DNA of 64,000 bases from Todiramphus chloris collaris (lineage: Eukaryota; Chordata; Aves; Coraciiformes; Alcedinidae): contig JANVCC010010406.1 of the NCBI GenBank assembly GCA_025345505.1, positions 17,722,062 to 17,786,061 of the forward strand. Direction: 5' to 3'. How positions within the stretch are numbered: position 1 is the first letter of the stretch; every line of letters starts with the position of its first letter. The position numbers and the translations under genes were made by a program. Shown here piece by piece: positions 36,913-49,269 of this stretch. Below the pieces are notes generated by a model. It made no database searches. It had not been told where the DNA came from and saw only the letters and a list, made by a program, of their open reading frames with translations.

Positions 36913-38527
36913 TCATGAACAAAAATTTGTAAAGACAGCAAGGGAAACATTTAGAGACATTGACATAATGAAAAATATAAGCAGAAATAAGTAAGAAAAC
37001 ACAATACTGCTTTGTATATGCAAATTCTCAAGCAATTTCTTCAGAAAAAAAAAATTATATACATAAGGGGCAAAGTCAGGATCTTAAATATGTATTAATG
37101 CTTGGTTAGTAGCTATAAATGCGCAAATACTGACATACATATTTTCCCCAAAGCAAAATCCTTCTCCAACACACAAATTACACATAGTGTTTATCCAATT
37201 TGTTAAGGAAAAAGTAGGAATTTCTTTCTCATGTCAAGTAAATAAAACAAATCAAGAACAAGTCAGTGCTTAAGCTTTCTTTTTTATTTTATTTTACACT
37301 TTTAAGTCTACAGAGATGGGTTGGCCTAATTACAGAAACAATACACTCTAGCTAATATCTGAGAGATACTTAAGAGTTCTTTACCATCTGTCCCAGAACA
37401 ATCCTTTGCTAAGATGTACCTGCATTACATTTCTCAGTTACTTTTTGCAGTGGGATACAGAGAATACTTGTAGTTAAGAAATAATTTTCATCTAAAGAGA
37501 CTCAAATGAAGTTCTCAGTCCAACATCATAGAACTCATCTGTGGTCTTAGATGCTCTTCTCTTTGTATCCCAGCTGTCCATTTGTACTGAGGGGGATAAC
37601 AGACTTGATCTCTCACACTGACTCTGCCTTTCCTGGTTAGACTATAAAGTCATCAGAAAAAGCATTTCACTGTTTATTTGGATGACTATTAAAATAAGGT
37701 CTTGAATTTAGTCAGGGCTGTCAGACAACATAGCAGTTCATGTTGTTATTACTATTACAATTATCATCATTGTTATTACTAGTATGACTACATGGCTGCT
37801 CAGACGGACACCCCTGAGTCCTTGCTTAGCCTGTGGAGCCATGTGCTTCTTCTCCCCAGAACAATCCCTCTGGCTTTATTAGAACAGATCTTAAGCTCAC
37901 TTGACCCTGTCCATACCATTGAGATAACAAAGATCAATATGAATTAAAGGCTGGAAAACCCATGAAACTTGTTTATCATTTGCCAAGAAAGACAGTAAAA
38001 AGTATTATAGGCAATCCCTAAAAAGCTTCCGCAGTCTTTTAACAGACAATACAAATGGATATGAGCTGCACTTCCTCTAGAAAGCTGCATTAAATTTTAT
38101 CCCGCATTTTTACATTTCTTTTGTTTGCCAGTCTTACCAACAGAGAGGAAATGGATTGCAGAGCTTGGAAGTTCTGCTTTTGAACCTGATCCATGAAAAT
38201 CAGTGTGGATTTTCCACAGGAACAGATCAAAAGTAGTAAAAGAAAATGATAGACTGGCAAGATGGTGTAAAGTTAAAAGTCCATTCAACCTCCAGACTGA
38301 ACACAGACAGAGGGGAAGCCTCTATATGGATAATAGATGACATAAGGTATAGCATGCTCTAGGCCTGATGTATATCTCTATTAAGGCAAGAGAAAGGTTA
38401 GACTTCCGACCTGTCTTTCAAAGGACTCAAAAACTAGAGAGCATAGTAGTAACTGGCTTTTAGTCTGAACAATAATTTTCTGTCTCAGGAGACAGCAGAG
38501 GAAAGCTGGAAGAAGGATACTGAAATC

Positions 38528-38577
38528 TTAAGGTGAAAGAAAGTTAAGGTTTCACCTTAAAGTTAAGGTGAAAGAAA
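38528..38577 (+). repeat. 11-bp inverted repeat with a third direct copy
   Basis: TTAAGGTGAAA at 38528-38538 is followed after 11 nt by its exact complement TTTCACCTTAA at 38550-38560. TTAAGGTGAAAGAAA at 38563-38577 then repeats the first arm and its extension directly. The sequence can fold as a perfect 11-bp hairpin. Confidence 0.85.
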
Positions 38578-38721
38578 ATCTTTTTCTTAAACAAGACTCT
38601 GCAATATCTTATGCAAGCAATCTAACAGTATCAATGGCATACTGGCATCAGCAAACTGCCCTGTTCCCAAGGTTAGCTAATGTTTAGTGGTGCAATATAA
38701 ATTGAGTATGAGATTAACTTT

Positions 38722-38747
38722 AAAAAAAAAAAAAAAAAAAAAAAAAA
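38722..38747 (+). repeat. Poly(A) run, 26 nt
   Basis: An uninterrupted A26 followed by CTTTTTTTC; a mononucleotide tract. Confidence 0.9.
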
Positions 38748-41700
38748 CTTTTTTTCATGAAATATAAAGTCATTATTATTCTCTGTTGTTCATCCTTCTG
38801 TCACCAAAAACGCTTGCTGAGACACACCAAGTCTGTTACTTCCAAAGTGTACCTCCTCATCAAAAGAAGTCATGAAAACTTGACACATGAAACGAGCAGC
38901 CATTTTCTCCAGGATTAGAATACAAATAATAAAAGTTGCAATATATCTCTAAAGTCAAAGTGCATACCTACGGACTTTTATCTTCAGTGATTTTTGACCA
39001 CCACCCCATTCAGCAATTACTTGACAAAAGCTGACATATGCAAGGTACAAGTTTTTCCAAATGTAAATGTCCCAGAGCTATGGGTGGGTATCACTGAATG
39101 GTCAGATTTCTGTATATATTTTCCGCAATGAAAGACTACAAAACATCTTAAAAAGCTGAGTTATTCTCCTTTATGTCCCTTTATTTAATTTAAAAGAGTG
39201 GCTGGCATGGCAGTAATAGTCATGTCTAGCTCTAATTTAACCATTTCACAATCCCTACAGACCAATGTCATACATTGTCTATTGAGATATATACAAAACC
39301 AAATATTTCTTCCTAGTCCAACCACCAATGAGTAAAAAAATATAATGTGATACAGGTACAGCAAGATTTTACTGAAAAGCAGAATTTCCTTTCTGCTTCC
39401 CTGGGGACTGGAGAAACTTTAATTTCTACATCTTTTTTGTTATTATTATGTGAGCTGGTGATAATTTCTTGCTGAGTGGACTACATATACCTGCATGTGT
39501 TTTCAGAATGAGTTTCACAACAGACTGATCTAGGATAAAGGAATGTTTTATTCAAACCTAAATAAGAAACCAGTGCATTTCTCAGAGCTTCTCCCGTGTT
39601 TTATTTTCCCATGTTGTACTAATGAGGTTTCTATACAGGGACACAGGGATGATTGCTGACAAAGTTTGTCGCCAAACTGGGCCCTGAAAGTGGTGATAGC
39701 TACTGTGGTCACATCAAAGCACTGAGTTTATCCACCTTTAAGGAAAAAAGTGTGCTTCATTATGCTTACTGTAATGCAGTTTTCAATACATCTAACCATA
39801 GCAAGTTAATGCCACAGACGCTGGCCTGCAGTTACTGTCATCTCTTACTCCAAATATCCTACAAAAGAGTAGTCTGCCAAAAGGAATTAAACTTTGATCC
39901 TAGTTCTTGTTATATTTGAAGAGAAACAGGGAATAATCTGCTTTTTCAGTAACTAGAAGCATAGTAAGGAATTTGAAAGGGTTACTATATTTACATCTCT
40001 AGTCAGAGCTCCTTTGCAATGTAAATGTCACTCTAAAACATCAGCAGAATTTAGGCAGCATAGCTTACCTTGCTTCCAACAGATGCATCCTGGAATCTTT
40101 GTGTCATGGTGTACATTAATAGGAGATGACAAGATGAACCTTTTAATTCTATTCACATATTGTTTCCTTCACTCCAGCAAAATGTCTTTTTAACATTAAA
40201 CAAAACATGATAAGACATGAAATCTGTCACTCAAATTCTCCAAGTGCATATACAACTGGACTTCATGAAAAATAAAAAGGGATACACACACATAGGCTCT
40301 CATTTAGCTAATAATTGCAGTAATTTGAGCACAAGCACCTAAGATACAAATGCTTAAGTTGTAAGTTTTTCTGTATTATGAAAATTTCGTTAGCAACACC
40401 ACTTGATTCTGTGTTCATAGCAGTTTTTTTAGGCATAGCAGTCTCCTTAGGCACTGTGAAATGGAGAATAGTTCTCTCTGCTGTTTCAAACCTGGGTTCT
40501 CAGGGAGGAAGAATTCATCTCTTGACCAGGGAAAGCAGATTTGCATTATTCATTAGAAGTGGGAGGTGAAAACATTTCTCAGTTTTATTGATCAGAGGTT
40601 AGAACCAAGAAAGAGAGGTTAAGTGAATATTTGAATTCAAGATAATACGTAACAGCACTAGAGATTCCCAACTTTTTTAAACACATGAGCCACATCCATA
40701 AGAAAAATTTCAAAATAAAATCTGTAGCTGACTGAAGCCCAAAGCTGAAGTAAAATTTGAATGCAGGTCCCAAATTTAACCTCCTCTGTCACCCAGGCTT
40801 GACATGAAACATTTAACTTAAAAAGTTTTTGCCTCAAATTGTTATAAGCATTATTTTTTTACTAATACACAGATGGAGTCTTTGTTCATGTTAAAGACGA
40901 AACTTGAGCTAAAGTTTCTCTTCTTACTACTCTTGCCCCTAGCTCTCATTGCATTCTTTGAGTTAAGTTTTACTTCTCCTTAGTCACAAGAAGCAGAGCT
41001 AAACCAATAAATCTTTAAAAATAAATCAGATAAAATAACAAAATGTGCTCTATTAAAATAACCCACGCCATCAGGAGTATTCATTAATTAGATGTAAACA
41101 TGGACAATAGTAAATCACAGCAGAGAAAGACAGGGAGAGAAAAATTGAATAATCTCACCTGCACTTTGTAATACTATATGCTATTAAAATGGGAGATGTT
41201 CCATAGGCAAGTTTATACATTTCTGAATTGTTTGATATACTTTCTTGAATTATTACTATGCTATATAGCTGCTCCTCTCATACGGGTAAGAATGGAAGAG
41301 GGAAAAAAACCAAAAGACTGCCTTGATCTTTAAAACACTTTGCGAGTGAAATGGGAGCAAGTTTTCTTCCCAAAAGTTAGTGACGTAATACTCCAGTTTT
41401 CTATATTCCTTAGAATCATTCTTCTTCTGAGAAACTGTAGTAGGATATTGCTAGTATCTCCTATACAGGACAATTCACAGCCCAGGGTATGACAACATTT
41501 GGAAAGCCCTCAGATTACTGTGTTTATAGCTAACATTTGGCAGGTTCTATGTGACTCAAGTTTGGCAAGCAGAGTATAATAAACAAAGTGGCATTATTTT
41601 TCATCATATTTGAAAATGTAATTCCCTGAAGGTTAAAAAGTCCTGGGGGGAAAGATGCCCTACATTGGTTCTTCCCTTTTTGCAGCAAGAGACCCAGTTT

Positions 41701-42718
41701 ATAAAAATCAGTTCTGTTTTAATGTGTTGCAGAGGCCCCTGTTTTGACTCTGGTTTCCCAGTTGTTTGCAACTGCCTTTGTTAAAACTGTCTCTAAATAG
41801 AAAATTCCAAATGATCTCAAAGAAAAGAAACCAGTCAGTTACTTTTCTTTGAATATAAGATTTTTCCAGACAGACTCTGAATGTCTGCCAGCAAAGGAGA
41901 AAGTTGTTTAGCTAAAAATGATCTTAAATACAAAGGGCAGGGGTGAGGAATCCAATATTTCTAAAAAGTGTCAAGAACTGGCTTGCACTGGGGAAGTCTA
42001 GGACTTCCAAAGTTAAGGCTAGAGCTCCATCTCTCAAATCAAACTCTTATGGAGGACAAAAAAGAAAGGACAATAGGTGAAATTAAGTACAAAATAACAA
42101 CAATAGTTTTCATTTTCTGGCTTCAGCTAGCCTGTGAGATGCATTTAATGCTCATAAGTACAGGAACTATTCATGTCATTGAATAGAAATGTACGAAGAT
42201 TTCATTTTATACTAAACAACTCCCAAAACCCCTGCAATAAAAAAAAAAAAAAACCCCAAAACACTTCAGTGTCCATTATTCTGCAAAGTCCAGGCACAGA
42301 GAGATATGTGGGACAGATGAGCCTTTTACAGCCCACATTATCTTAAAACAATGGTAGATTATACCAGGCTCCAGTCTGAAGGCACACCTACAGGTACATC
42401 TACACATTCTAAGAGTGCAAGTGCTCAGTGAGTCTCGGCTTTGTATTTCAGCACAGTAGGTGCACTCTCAAGATAAGTGTGCACCATATCAAACTCTTCA
42501 GGCCTAGTTCAGATGTATTCACTTCTGCTAAGATATAGTCCTTCATAAAACTTGCATCCTCTCTAGCACTAGCCTCTCCTCACCTATAAAACCTAAGACA
42601 TTTTACCCCCAAGAAAAGCTAAAAATAGTTCTCCTGCACACATGTATTTTCTGGGGTTTCTGTTAGTATTTTTTAAATATGTTTTCATTAAGGCTTTTAA
42701 ATAAAGAAATAAATATTT

Positions 42719-42775
42719 TAAAAAAAATAAAAAAAAAGAAAAAGAAAAAGAAAAGAAAAGAAAAGGAAGAAAAGG
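42719..42775 (+). repeat. A-rich purine tract (AAAAG)n
   Basis: A runs grade into AAAAAG and AAAAG units over about 55 bp, ending roughly 35 bp before the acceptor of the exon candidate at 42811. Confidence 0.9.
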
Positions 42776-42810
42776 CAAGAGGCAACTTTTTTATACCGTT
42801 TCTTAATCAG

Positions 42811-42921
42811 ATGCACAGAAGTTGGCATTGGTTACATGACCTTGAACGAATCTTTGACAACATAGCTCAGGCAAGGATGAAGGGCAAAAGCCTGAACACA
42901 AATGAAGCTCCTGAGCTCATG
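42811..42921 (+). CDS. Candidate internal coding exon, unidentified protein
   Basis: A pyrimidine-rich acceptor (ATACCGTTTCTTAATCAG ending at 42810) and a strong donor (GTAAGAG from 42922) enclose 111 bp, exactly 37 codons, open in phase 0-0. The peptide starts MHRSWHWLHDLERIFDNIAQ and continues ARMKGKSLNTNEAPELM; it looks like an amphipathic helix followed by a polar turn. Composition is clearly protein-like, and third positions differ from the AT-rich flanks. I do not recognise the protein; helical cytoskeletal or repeat proteins would fit the style, but that is a guess. The ATG at the acceptor is probably coincidental. Splice phase does not allow a direct join to the 2045-2227 candidate, so intervening exons would be needed if they share a gene. 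Confidence 0.5.
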
Positions 42922-43909
42922 GTAAGAGTCTTCAGATGGAGCCTCTTACAACGTGGATGGAAACTCTTTGACAAAATCAGGATCATTTCACTGTTTTGCA
43001 GCACACAATGAAGTTACTTTGCACACACCCCTATAAAATTGGTAGGTATATCCTTCCCCATGGAGTCTCCGGTTATAAACTTCATACTGCCTGTTCACTG
43101 CAGGTGATAGATGATTCCATTTGCTAAGCCTGTGGAAGTATTGAGAGGCAGTAAGTGTCTTTGTTGAATAATATCGTATTTCAAGTGACACAAGGAAGCC
43201 TCACTATTATTTTTGGTAGACAAAACCATGAATCCAACAGCCTCCAGTTGTCTGGGTATGCATGGAGCATCAGTCGGAAGGGTGAAGCCTGGTTTCAGCA
43301 GATATAATGTTGGACACAACCATGACACATCACAGCTTGCTTTCCAGCAAATACTCACTAGGTTGAAGATATTTCTGCTTCAGTCTTCTTCTCTCCTTCA
43401 TTTAATCACATCACTAAGCTCCTGTTCAAGGGCTGTGCAGTCTTGTACTCTGCTGTTAGCTCATGCACACTGCCTTCCAGCTGGGATCCAAGCCCTTTTT
43501 TCAGTTAAACATGTTCTATCTTTCCCACTCCACAGCCAGCTCCCAGTATTCTACCTCAGTCCGGCTGGTGGGATTTTTAGAGAGGGCTTCCTTCCAGATT
43601 CATGGCTCTTGTTTTCCTCTGATGGTACCTCTCCTTTTACTATCCTAGAGGGATTTCAAAGCCCCCTATTAGCTAAGACTTGTACAAGGAGTTATAGAAT
43701 CCAGGATGTGTCCCAAAAGTCCACTGAAGCTGTGTACACACAGAAACAAAAGCAAAGAGGTAATAACCCATGGGACTGTTTCTTTAATATTACTCCACTA
43801 TGCAGCAAGAATATTTCCACTAAAATTACTCAAATGATTAAGTAAATTGTATTTATGCCATACTGAGTTTTGGGAGAGGTCGTTCTCTTGTTTCTGCACT
43901 CCTGTTTAG
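42922..43909. other. Non-coding stretch with a 210-codon open frame of doubtful meaning
   Basis: The + frame at 43213-43845 is the longest in the window (210 codons). Its composition (Ser, Leu, Cys and His-rich patches) lacks any domain, and other frames are open over parts of it. Roughly one such frame is not surprising in 64 kb of six-frame sequence. I do not call it a gene. Confidence 0.45.
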
Positions 43910-44048
43910 TGTGCTATGAAGGGCTAGGGCTGGGCTGGCCTCTAGACAAAGAACAGATGCTCTCTATTAACCCCTCTCCCTGCACAAAGGGGAAGAGAAA
44001 GCAAATAAGGACAGAGACTTACATCGTGGAAAAGAAAACTTAAACATC

Positions 44049-44054
44049 TTTAAT
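44049..44054 (-). promoter_or_regulatory. LTR polyadenylation signal
   Basis: ATTAAA on the minus strand lies about 290 nt downstream of the LTR TATA box, followed by a T-rich segment. It is consistent with the R/U5 junction region. Confidence 0.5.
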
Positions 44055-44339
44055 GAAAATAATAAGAATATGAAATAGATACAAATATATACAAAACTAA
44101 TATCAAACCCAATACCCCTGATGGCAATTACTCCATCGTCACCACTGATACTGTGGAACAGGCATGGTGGAAGTCCTGGACTGGACTTAGAGGGAGATGG
44201 GAACAGGAGCAGATGGATTCAGGAACTGAATTCTGGAACTGGATTCAGGAACACAGGGACTGGGATTGAAAGCAAAATGGACAAAGTCCTCCATGATTGA
44301 CAGACATTAAAGAAGAGCTTGGCTCTCATGATCCTTCAG

Positions 44340-44346
44340 CTTTATA
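44340..44346 (-). promoter_or_regulatory. LTR TATA box
   Basis: TATAAAG on the minus strand, preceded by GGCATTCCATCCCATAC, the same relative arrangement as in the LTR at 24758-25237. Confidence 0.5.
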
Positions 44347-45574
44347 GTGAATAAGACTTGTATGGGATGGAATGCCTCACTGGTCAGTTTAGAGTCACCT
44401 GTCTCCACAGGTGTAACCTCTTATTTACTGCATCCCAACACGGTACACAAGATTTAGCATTGACTTTGGCTTCCATAGGAGCAAGTATAAGCAAAAACCT
44501 TTCTGCACTCCAATGTATGGTACTAACCCTAAACGTTGAGTGTTATCACTGCTAGAAGCAGACACTGTCTGAAAAAAAAATGTCATTAACTTCAGAAAGT
44601 ACAGTTTCTTATGAGACTTAACTAAAAATTTAAATCACTGAACAGAATTAGTTCTGTTCTACTTCAAACAGGGACATATGCAAGACAATGTTCTTGCAGA
44701 TGCATGGAACATTGTTTAATAAGTATCTTTCTCTGCCCTGAAAGCTTTCTGTCATTACTATTATCAATGTCCTTCTTTCTGCTCTTGATCATATGACAAA
44801 ACATTAGCACCTTCCTGGATGAAATGTATATTAATTTCCCTATGGATAAGAAAAAGCCAGCCAAGGGATAATTTATCACAACAGATTAAGGTATAAGTAT
44901 TGATTGACAGTTCCTTTAGACAACACTTACGCTTTTTCTTCCCTTTTCTAGATTTATTCATTATTTAAGTTCTCAGCTAAAGCCCCTTCTAGAGGCTTCT
45001 TAAGGAATCAAGCACATAACATAAATGTATATAACATGAAAACTAGTGCTAAACATTCTGCATGATTTCATCTGTTCCAACAAAGTATTAATTTCAGCCT
45101 CTACAGTCTCATTGATATTATCTATTTCTTCTACCTTATGGATCTACTTCTCCTCACAAATTGTGTTCTCCCTGATTACAGTAATGGTACAATCAAAATG
45201 AAAAGCCTGACTCACCAGCTGTTTTAGAAACTTTATAGGATCTCTCCAAATACAGGCGTGTTATAGGGACATTAATATTTCAAGGAAAAGGACCAGAATC
45301 CAAGAAAACTTTGTCTCTAGAATAACCACTGCATTGATGGTAGAGCATTAAAAATGCAGTATTTGAGCATTTTTTGTTAAGATATGACACTAAGTTGGCC
45401 ATATACACTGAATGTCCTTTATTATCAATAAGTGTGCAGTGCTTTTGTTGTGAATTTGCTGCACATGTACAAAGCATAGTTTTTACTGATCAGAATTCAT
45501 TCAAATCAAACAGTTTTTCCAGCAAAACACTAAGAAAATACTAATCTATTTAAACAATTCCTGGTCTGAATTTC

Positions 45575-45594
45575 TTTTTTTTTTTTTTTTTTTT
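45575..45594 (+). repeat. Poly(T) run, 20 nt
   Basis: An uninterrupted T20 after GAATTTC; a mononucleotide tract. Confidence 0.9.
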
Positions 45595-46766
45595 ATTACA
45601 CATAAGCATTAGAGCTCTTGAAAAAGGACACTGCAAAACCTTGTGTATAAACAAAGAAAATAGATGCTGTTCCTTTTCTACTCTTTTCTAGTTCAGTAAA
45701 ACTAATTTAGTTGAACACAAGCATTCATTTAAAAATTCTCCTTCAAACAGTGAGAGATGGAGGAAAATTTCACTTGCTGTCTCAATATACACAAAAAGTA
45801 TATTAATGTCAACTTTGTAGTGATACTTTCATAGACAGTTTTCTCACCTCCACCCAGAAGATGCTCCCCAATCCCCAAACTCCCTGTGCATTTAAAAGAT
45901 AAAGTGAAAATAATTGAACTTTCTGAGCTATCTAAGTGGACTCTCACCAGATGAAAAACCAATGTCTCCCAGTCTAATATACCTCATGATGTAGTACAGG
46001 TTAAGGTTTTGCCAAAATGTGTTGTTGCTGATTTATGAATGGGGACATTATAGCTGTACAGGCTCAGCTACATGTCCAAGCTCACAAAGGAAATTTGCAG
46101 TAGCATATAGAATTGAACTCAGATCTTGCAAACTGCAGACCAAAGTTTTAAACTGACAGGACCATAGTTACCTATGCTCTGGTTAAAGTCAAAGGATCCA
46201 TATACAAACAAGCTTGTTCTTCTCCTAGATACCACAAAATGGCCTTCAGTAGACTTTCCTTATTAAAAAAAAAAAATCAAAAAATCAAAAAATCTACAAG
46301 TCTTTTAAATATTGACTTGCATGCAAGATATGACATTCTACATAGAGCTGGATGGTCATGCGAACTAGACAGATAGTACTGGTTTGTCCATGGGGAAGTC
46401 AGTCAAGCAGTCATCTGCTACAAACATCAATTTCAAATACGTGCTTATGCTCATCAGAGCAGCTCCTGCTGCCCCAGCATCAGTGTAAGCAGCGAATTTG
46501 AACCAGTTCCTAAACTAAGCACATCAAATTAATTCATGGTTATTTTTAAGTAGCTGAAGTGCTAGGCCTTTGTTGTCAAGTTTGGAAGTTAGTGAGACAT
46601 CAACCCTGACACACACACTTCTATATCTAAAACACAGTGCCTCTGAGAATGAGACTACTTAGATTACTTACATGTGCAGGTCTTTCACAGCACATGCAGT
46701 GAAGAACAAGGTAGTAATTACAGAATGGTTTACTTCTCATGACCAAACCAAAAAAGTAAAATTATA

Positions 46767-46795
46767 TGAGACACAGTATGACACACTGTGTCTCA
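46767..46795 (+). repeat. Perfect 11-bp hairpin with 7-nt loop
   Basis: TGAGACACAGT (46767-46777), loop ATGACAC, then ACTGTGTCTCA (46785-46795) is fully complementary. It is too short for a typical pre-miRNA and has no T tract that would suggest a bacterial-type terminator. Confidence 0.85.
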
Positions 46796-49031
46796 GTACA
46801 TACACCATCTCTGTCCCTCAGAAGAAATCAGTTTATCTTCCAGCACTCTGAAGAACATTTTTTCTGCTGTTTTGGGTAACCTTCTCAGCCACAGACATAG
46901 ATTTCCAAGGAAAAGTTTGCATCCATATATTTAAACATCTCATTTCTGAAATACTTTGTGTAATTATGCATAGAACTAAAATTAGCATTTCTAGACTCAC
47001 TGCTTCTGTAAGATATCTTGCAGAAAACTGACCTTGTTATCATTTATTCTGGATAGTTAAATTTAGTCTCCTACATAGGATTTGTAAGGTTCACTAAATA
47101 GAAATAACAGCACAGGGGAATTTTCAGTCGAAAGCCCAGGTCTGTCTCCTCTTTGACATTATGGATAGCACTTTTCTCCACAAGCAGCTCCACTAATACT
47201 GAAAGTTAAACACTGTTCATGACCAATACAGTAAATAGAAAGTTGGATCACAACATAACAAAAAAAGGCATGGAAAACATATGGAACAAGTGAAGAACAG
47301 AACCTAGACTATAGCAATAAAATTGGATTTTTTTTTTTAACTACAAGTAGTACTCTCTTAACTCTCATTTAACCAAAGTATACTGCCAGGTAGAGTAAAC
47401 ATCAGCACTCCACAGGATTTCAGGACAGGGCATTTGCTTAACATGGTTATCAGAGAGTCTTAAAAATAGTTTAACAGTCTCAGTGATATGCCAGAAAGGA
47501 CAGACAAATAAGTATCTTGCACATCTACTTAAGCAAGCACTGCAGCTGAACTCTGTCCTGAAGTGAAAGGAATATATGCCAAAACTGTAAGTCCAGAAAG
47601 CATCCTGGAAACAAGCGATGAGTACAAGCATATAAACACAAGACAGTAGTGATGGTAATGTCCAGATGGATTTGCATGAGTCCTCCAAAGGTTTCATGAT
47701 TACCCATTCAGACTGGTAAAGTGCGTTTATTGAACATTACTTCTATTGACATGAACTGCAGGTGGCATGCCTTTTTAAAGGTACTGACAGCAAGCACCAT
47801 TTAAAGAGCTTTTACTTTCCCATGTCCACAGTCATTGCAGAAGTGCAGGTACAATTGTTCTTGTGTTCACAGAAGTATTACTCAAAACAACAAAGAAATG
47901 GGAACTGTCATTTTGCCTGCAAATCAAAATCACACTGCTTTTCCCTGGTCTTCATGTCATCTTCCCAGAGTACTAGAAATGCTCCATTTGCTTCCAGATT
48001 ACAGACCTCATAGTTTGTGCACTTAGGTAAACATGCTGTCTGTGGTTAACCTTAAAGAACATGTAATTAAATCCATCCAGTAACAAATTCCCTGTCTGGT
48101 TGCTGAAACAGCCATTACAACTGGAAAGAAGACGCTCTATTGCTGCCAGTCTTCCTGATCAATACTGCTGACCAAAATGCAGTTACTGGTACAAGCACAA
48201 AGACTTTGTTTTCTTCCATTAAATTGATTCAAACAATCTTTGGCTTTAGACGGAGCTTTTCTGTTTTAGAATTAAATCAAGAGGCTATTAGAAGTCTGTT
48301 CATCAGGAAGACCGATAGCTGCTTAGCTCCATAACAACCTCACCTATCATAACAAATAGTAAATAAAATTGTGGGCATAGTACAATATGCTAGGAAAATA
48401 ATTGATAGGAATAGCTCAACTACCAGGCACAGGATATGCATAACCACAGCAGGACGTGGGTGTGATCATGACTAGATGATGATGATGCATTCAGGATTGA
48501 CTGATGTAAATCTGCAGAGCTCCAGCAACAGTTTAACACCTCACCCGATTGCCTTACCTTGTGCTGTGTCCTTTGAAAATTTTCAGTTGTGTGATTTCTA
48601 AAACAGTAACAGACTGAACTTCAGACAAGGTAGGAGGATTTTTTGCCTTTATTTTATATTTTTTTTTATTCCTATTTCAAGGTTTTTTTCATTAACTGTA
48701 AGAACAAACTATTCTTCTAACAGCTAAAAATGAAAACAAAGATTTTTTGTGTCGTTATACTTCAGTCTTGAAAAAATAACAATTATCACAATTCTTATTC
48801 TAAATATCAGATTAAATGACCACATTATAATTGAACTTACAAGAGATCCTAACAACATTAAGTCATCACACAGTGCAGTCTTAGTAACAACCCTGGAACT
48901 TTTCCAAAATTGTATACAGGTGTCTATTATGGCTTCAGAGGTTTATAACAAACAAGCAGGTTTCACTTAAGTTTCATGTATTTGAAAGATTGCACTCTGC
49001 TGTGGAAAAAATCATGATTCAGAGATTAATA

Positions 49032-49093
49032 TTTTTTTCTTTTTTCTTTTTTTTCTTTTTTTCTTTTTTTTCTTTCTTTCTTTTTTCTTTTTT
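49032..49093 (+). repeat. T-rich (TTTTTTC)n tract
   Basis: About 60 nt of T runs separated by single C residues, all pyrimidine. It lies about 180 bp upstream of a CR1 fragment. Confidence 0.9.
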
Positions 49094-49269
49094 CAATTCC
49101 TGAGTTCTGTTGCCACAGAAATGCTTCCAGTTCTCTGTCACTCCTACTATTATGCTATGTGCAAGTTATGAGTTAAGTTAGCAAGTTAGTGTTATGCTGT
49201 GTGCAAGAGACATGGTGAAACATGTAGTTAACTAGCTGTATTTAACAGTTCTGAAATAATACCCACATA

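Larger units (their letters stand above)
36913..42718. other. AT-rich non-coding stretch, no gene seen
   Basis: No supported gene across 5.8 kb. It holds a small inverted/direct repeat at 38528-38574, an A26 run at 38722-38747, and a short A run at about 42238-42253. Confidence 0.55.
43910..44564 (-). mobile_element. Probable ERVL-like LTR, minus orientation
   Basis: Reading the minus strand gives a U3 with GATAACACTCAACGTTTAGG, then GGCATTCCATCCCATAC, a TATAAAG (44346-44340), a long R with TTTTGTATATATTTGTATC, and an ATTAAA signal (44054-44049). A U5 follows, ending CCCTTCATAGCACA at 43910. The order matches the bird ERVL-type LTRs I recall and parallels the better-bounded LTR at 24758-25237. 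The right boundary is uncertain: TGTCTGCTTCTAGCAG at 44564 is a plausible start, but no matching target duplication was found there. No viral coding region adjoins it. Confidence 0.65.
44565..49269. other. AT-rich non-coding stretch, no gene seen
   Basis: No supported gene. The 110-codon minus frame at 47365-47697 lacks motifs or splice context. The stretch holds a T20 run, a perfect hairpin and a T/C tract, listed separately. Confidence 0.55.

Noticed and set aside
43904..44392. GTTTAG at 43904-43909 and 44387-44392 as a 6-bp target duplication of the minus-strand LTR
   Set aside because: It would leave only about 40 bp of U3 upstream of the TATA box, and LTR-like sequence continues beyond 44386, so the match is probably coincidence.
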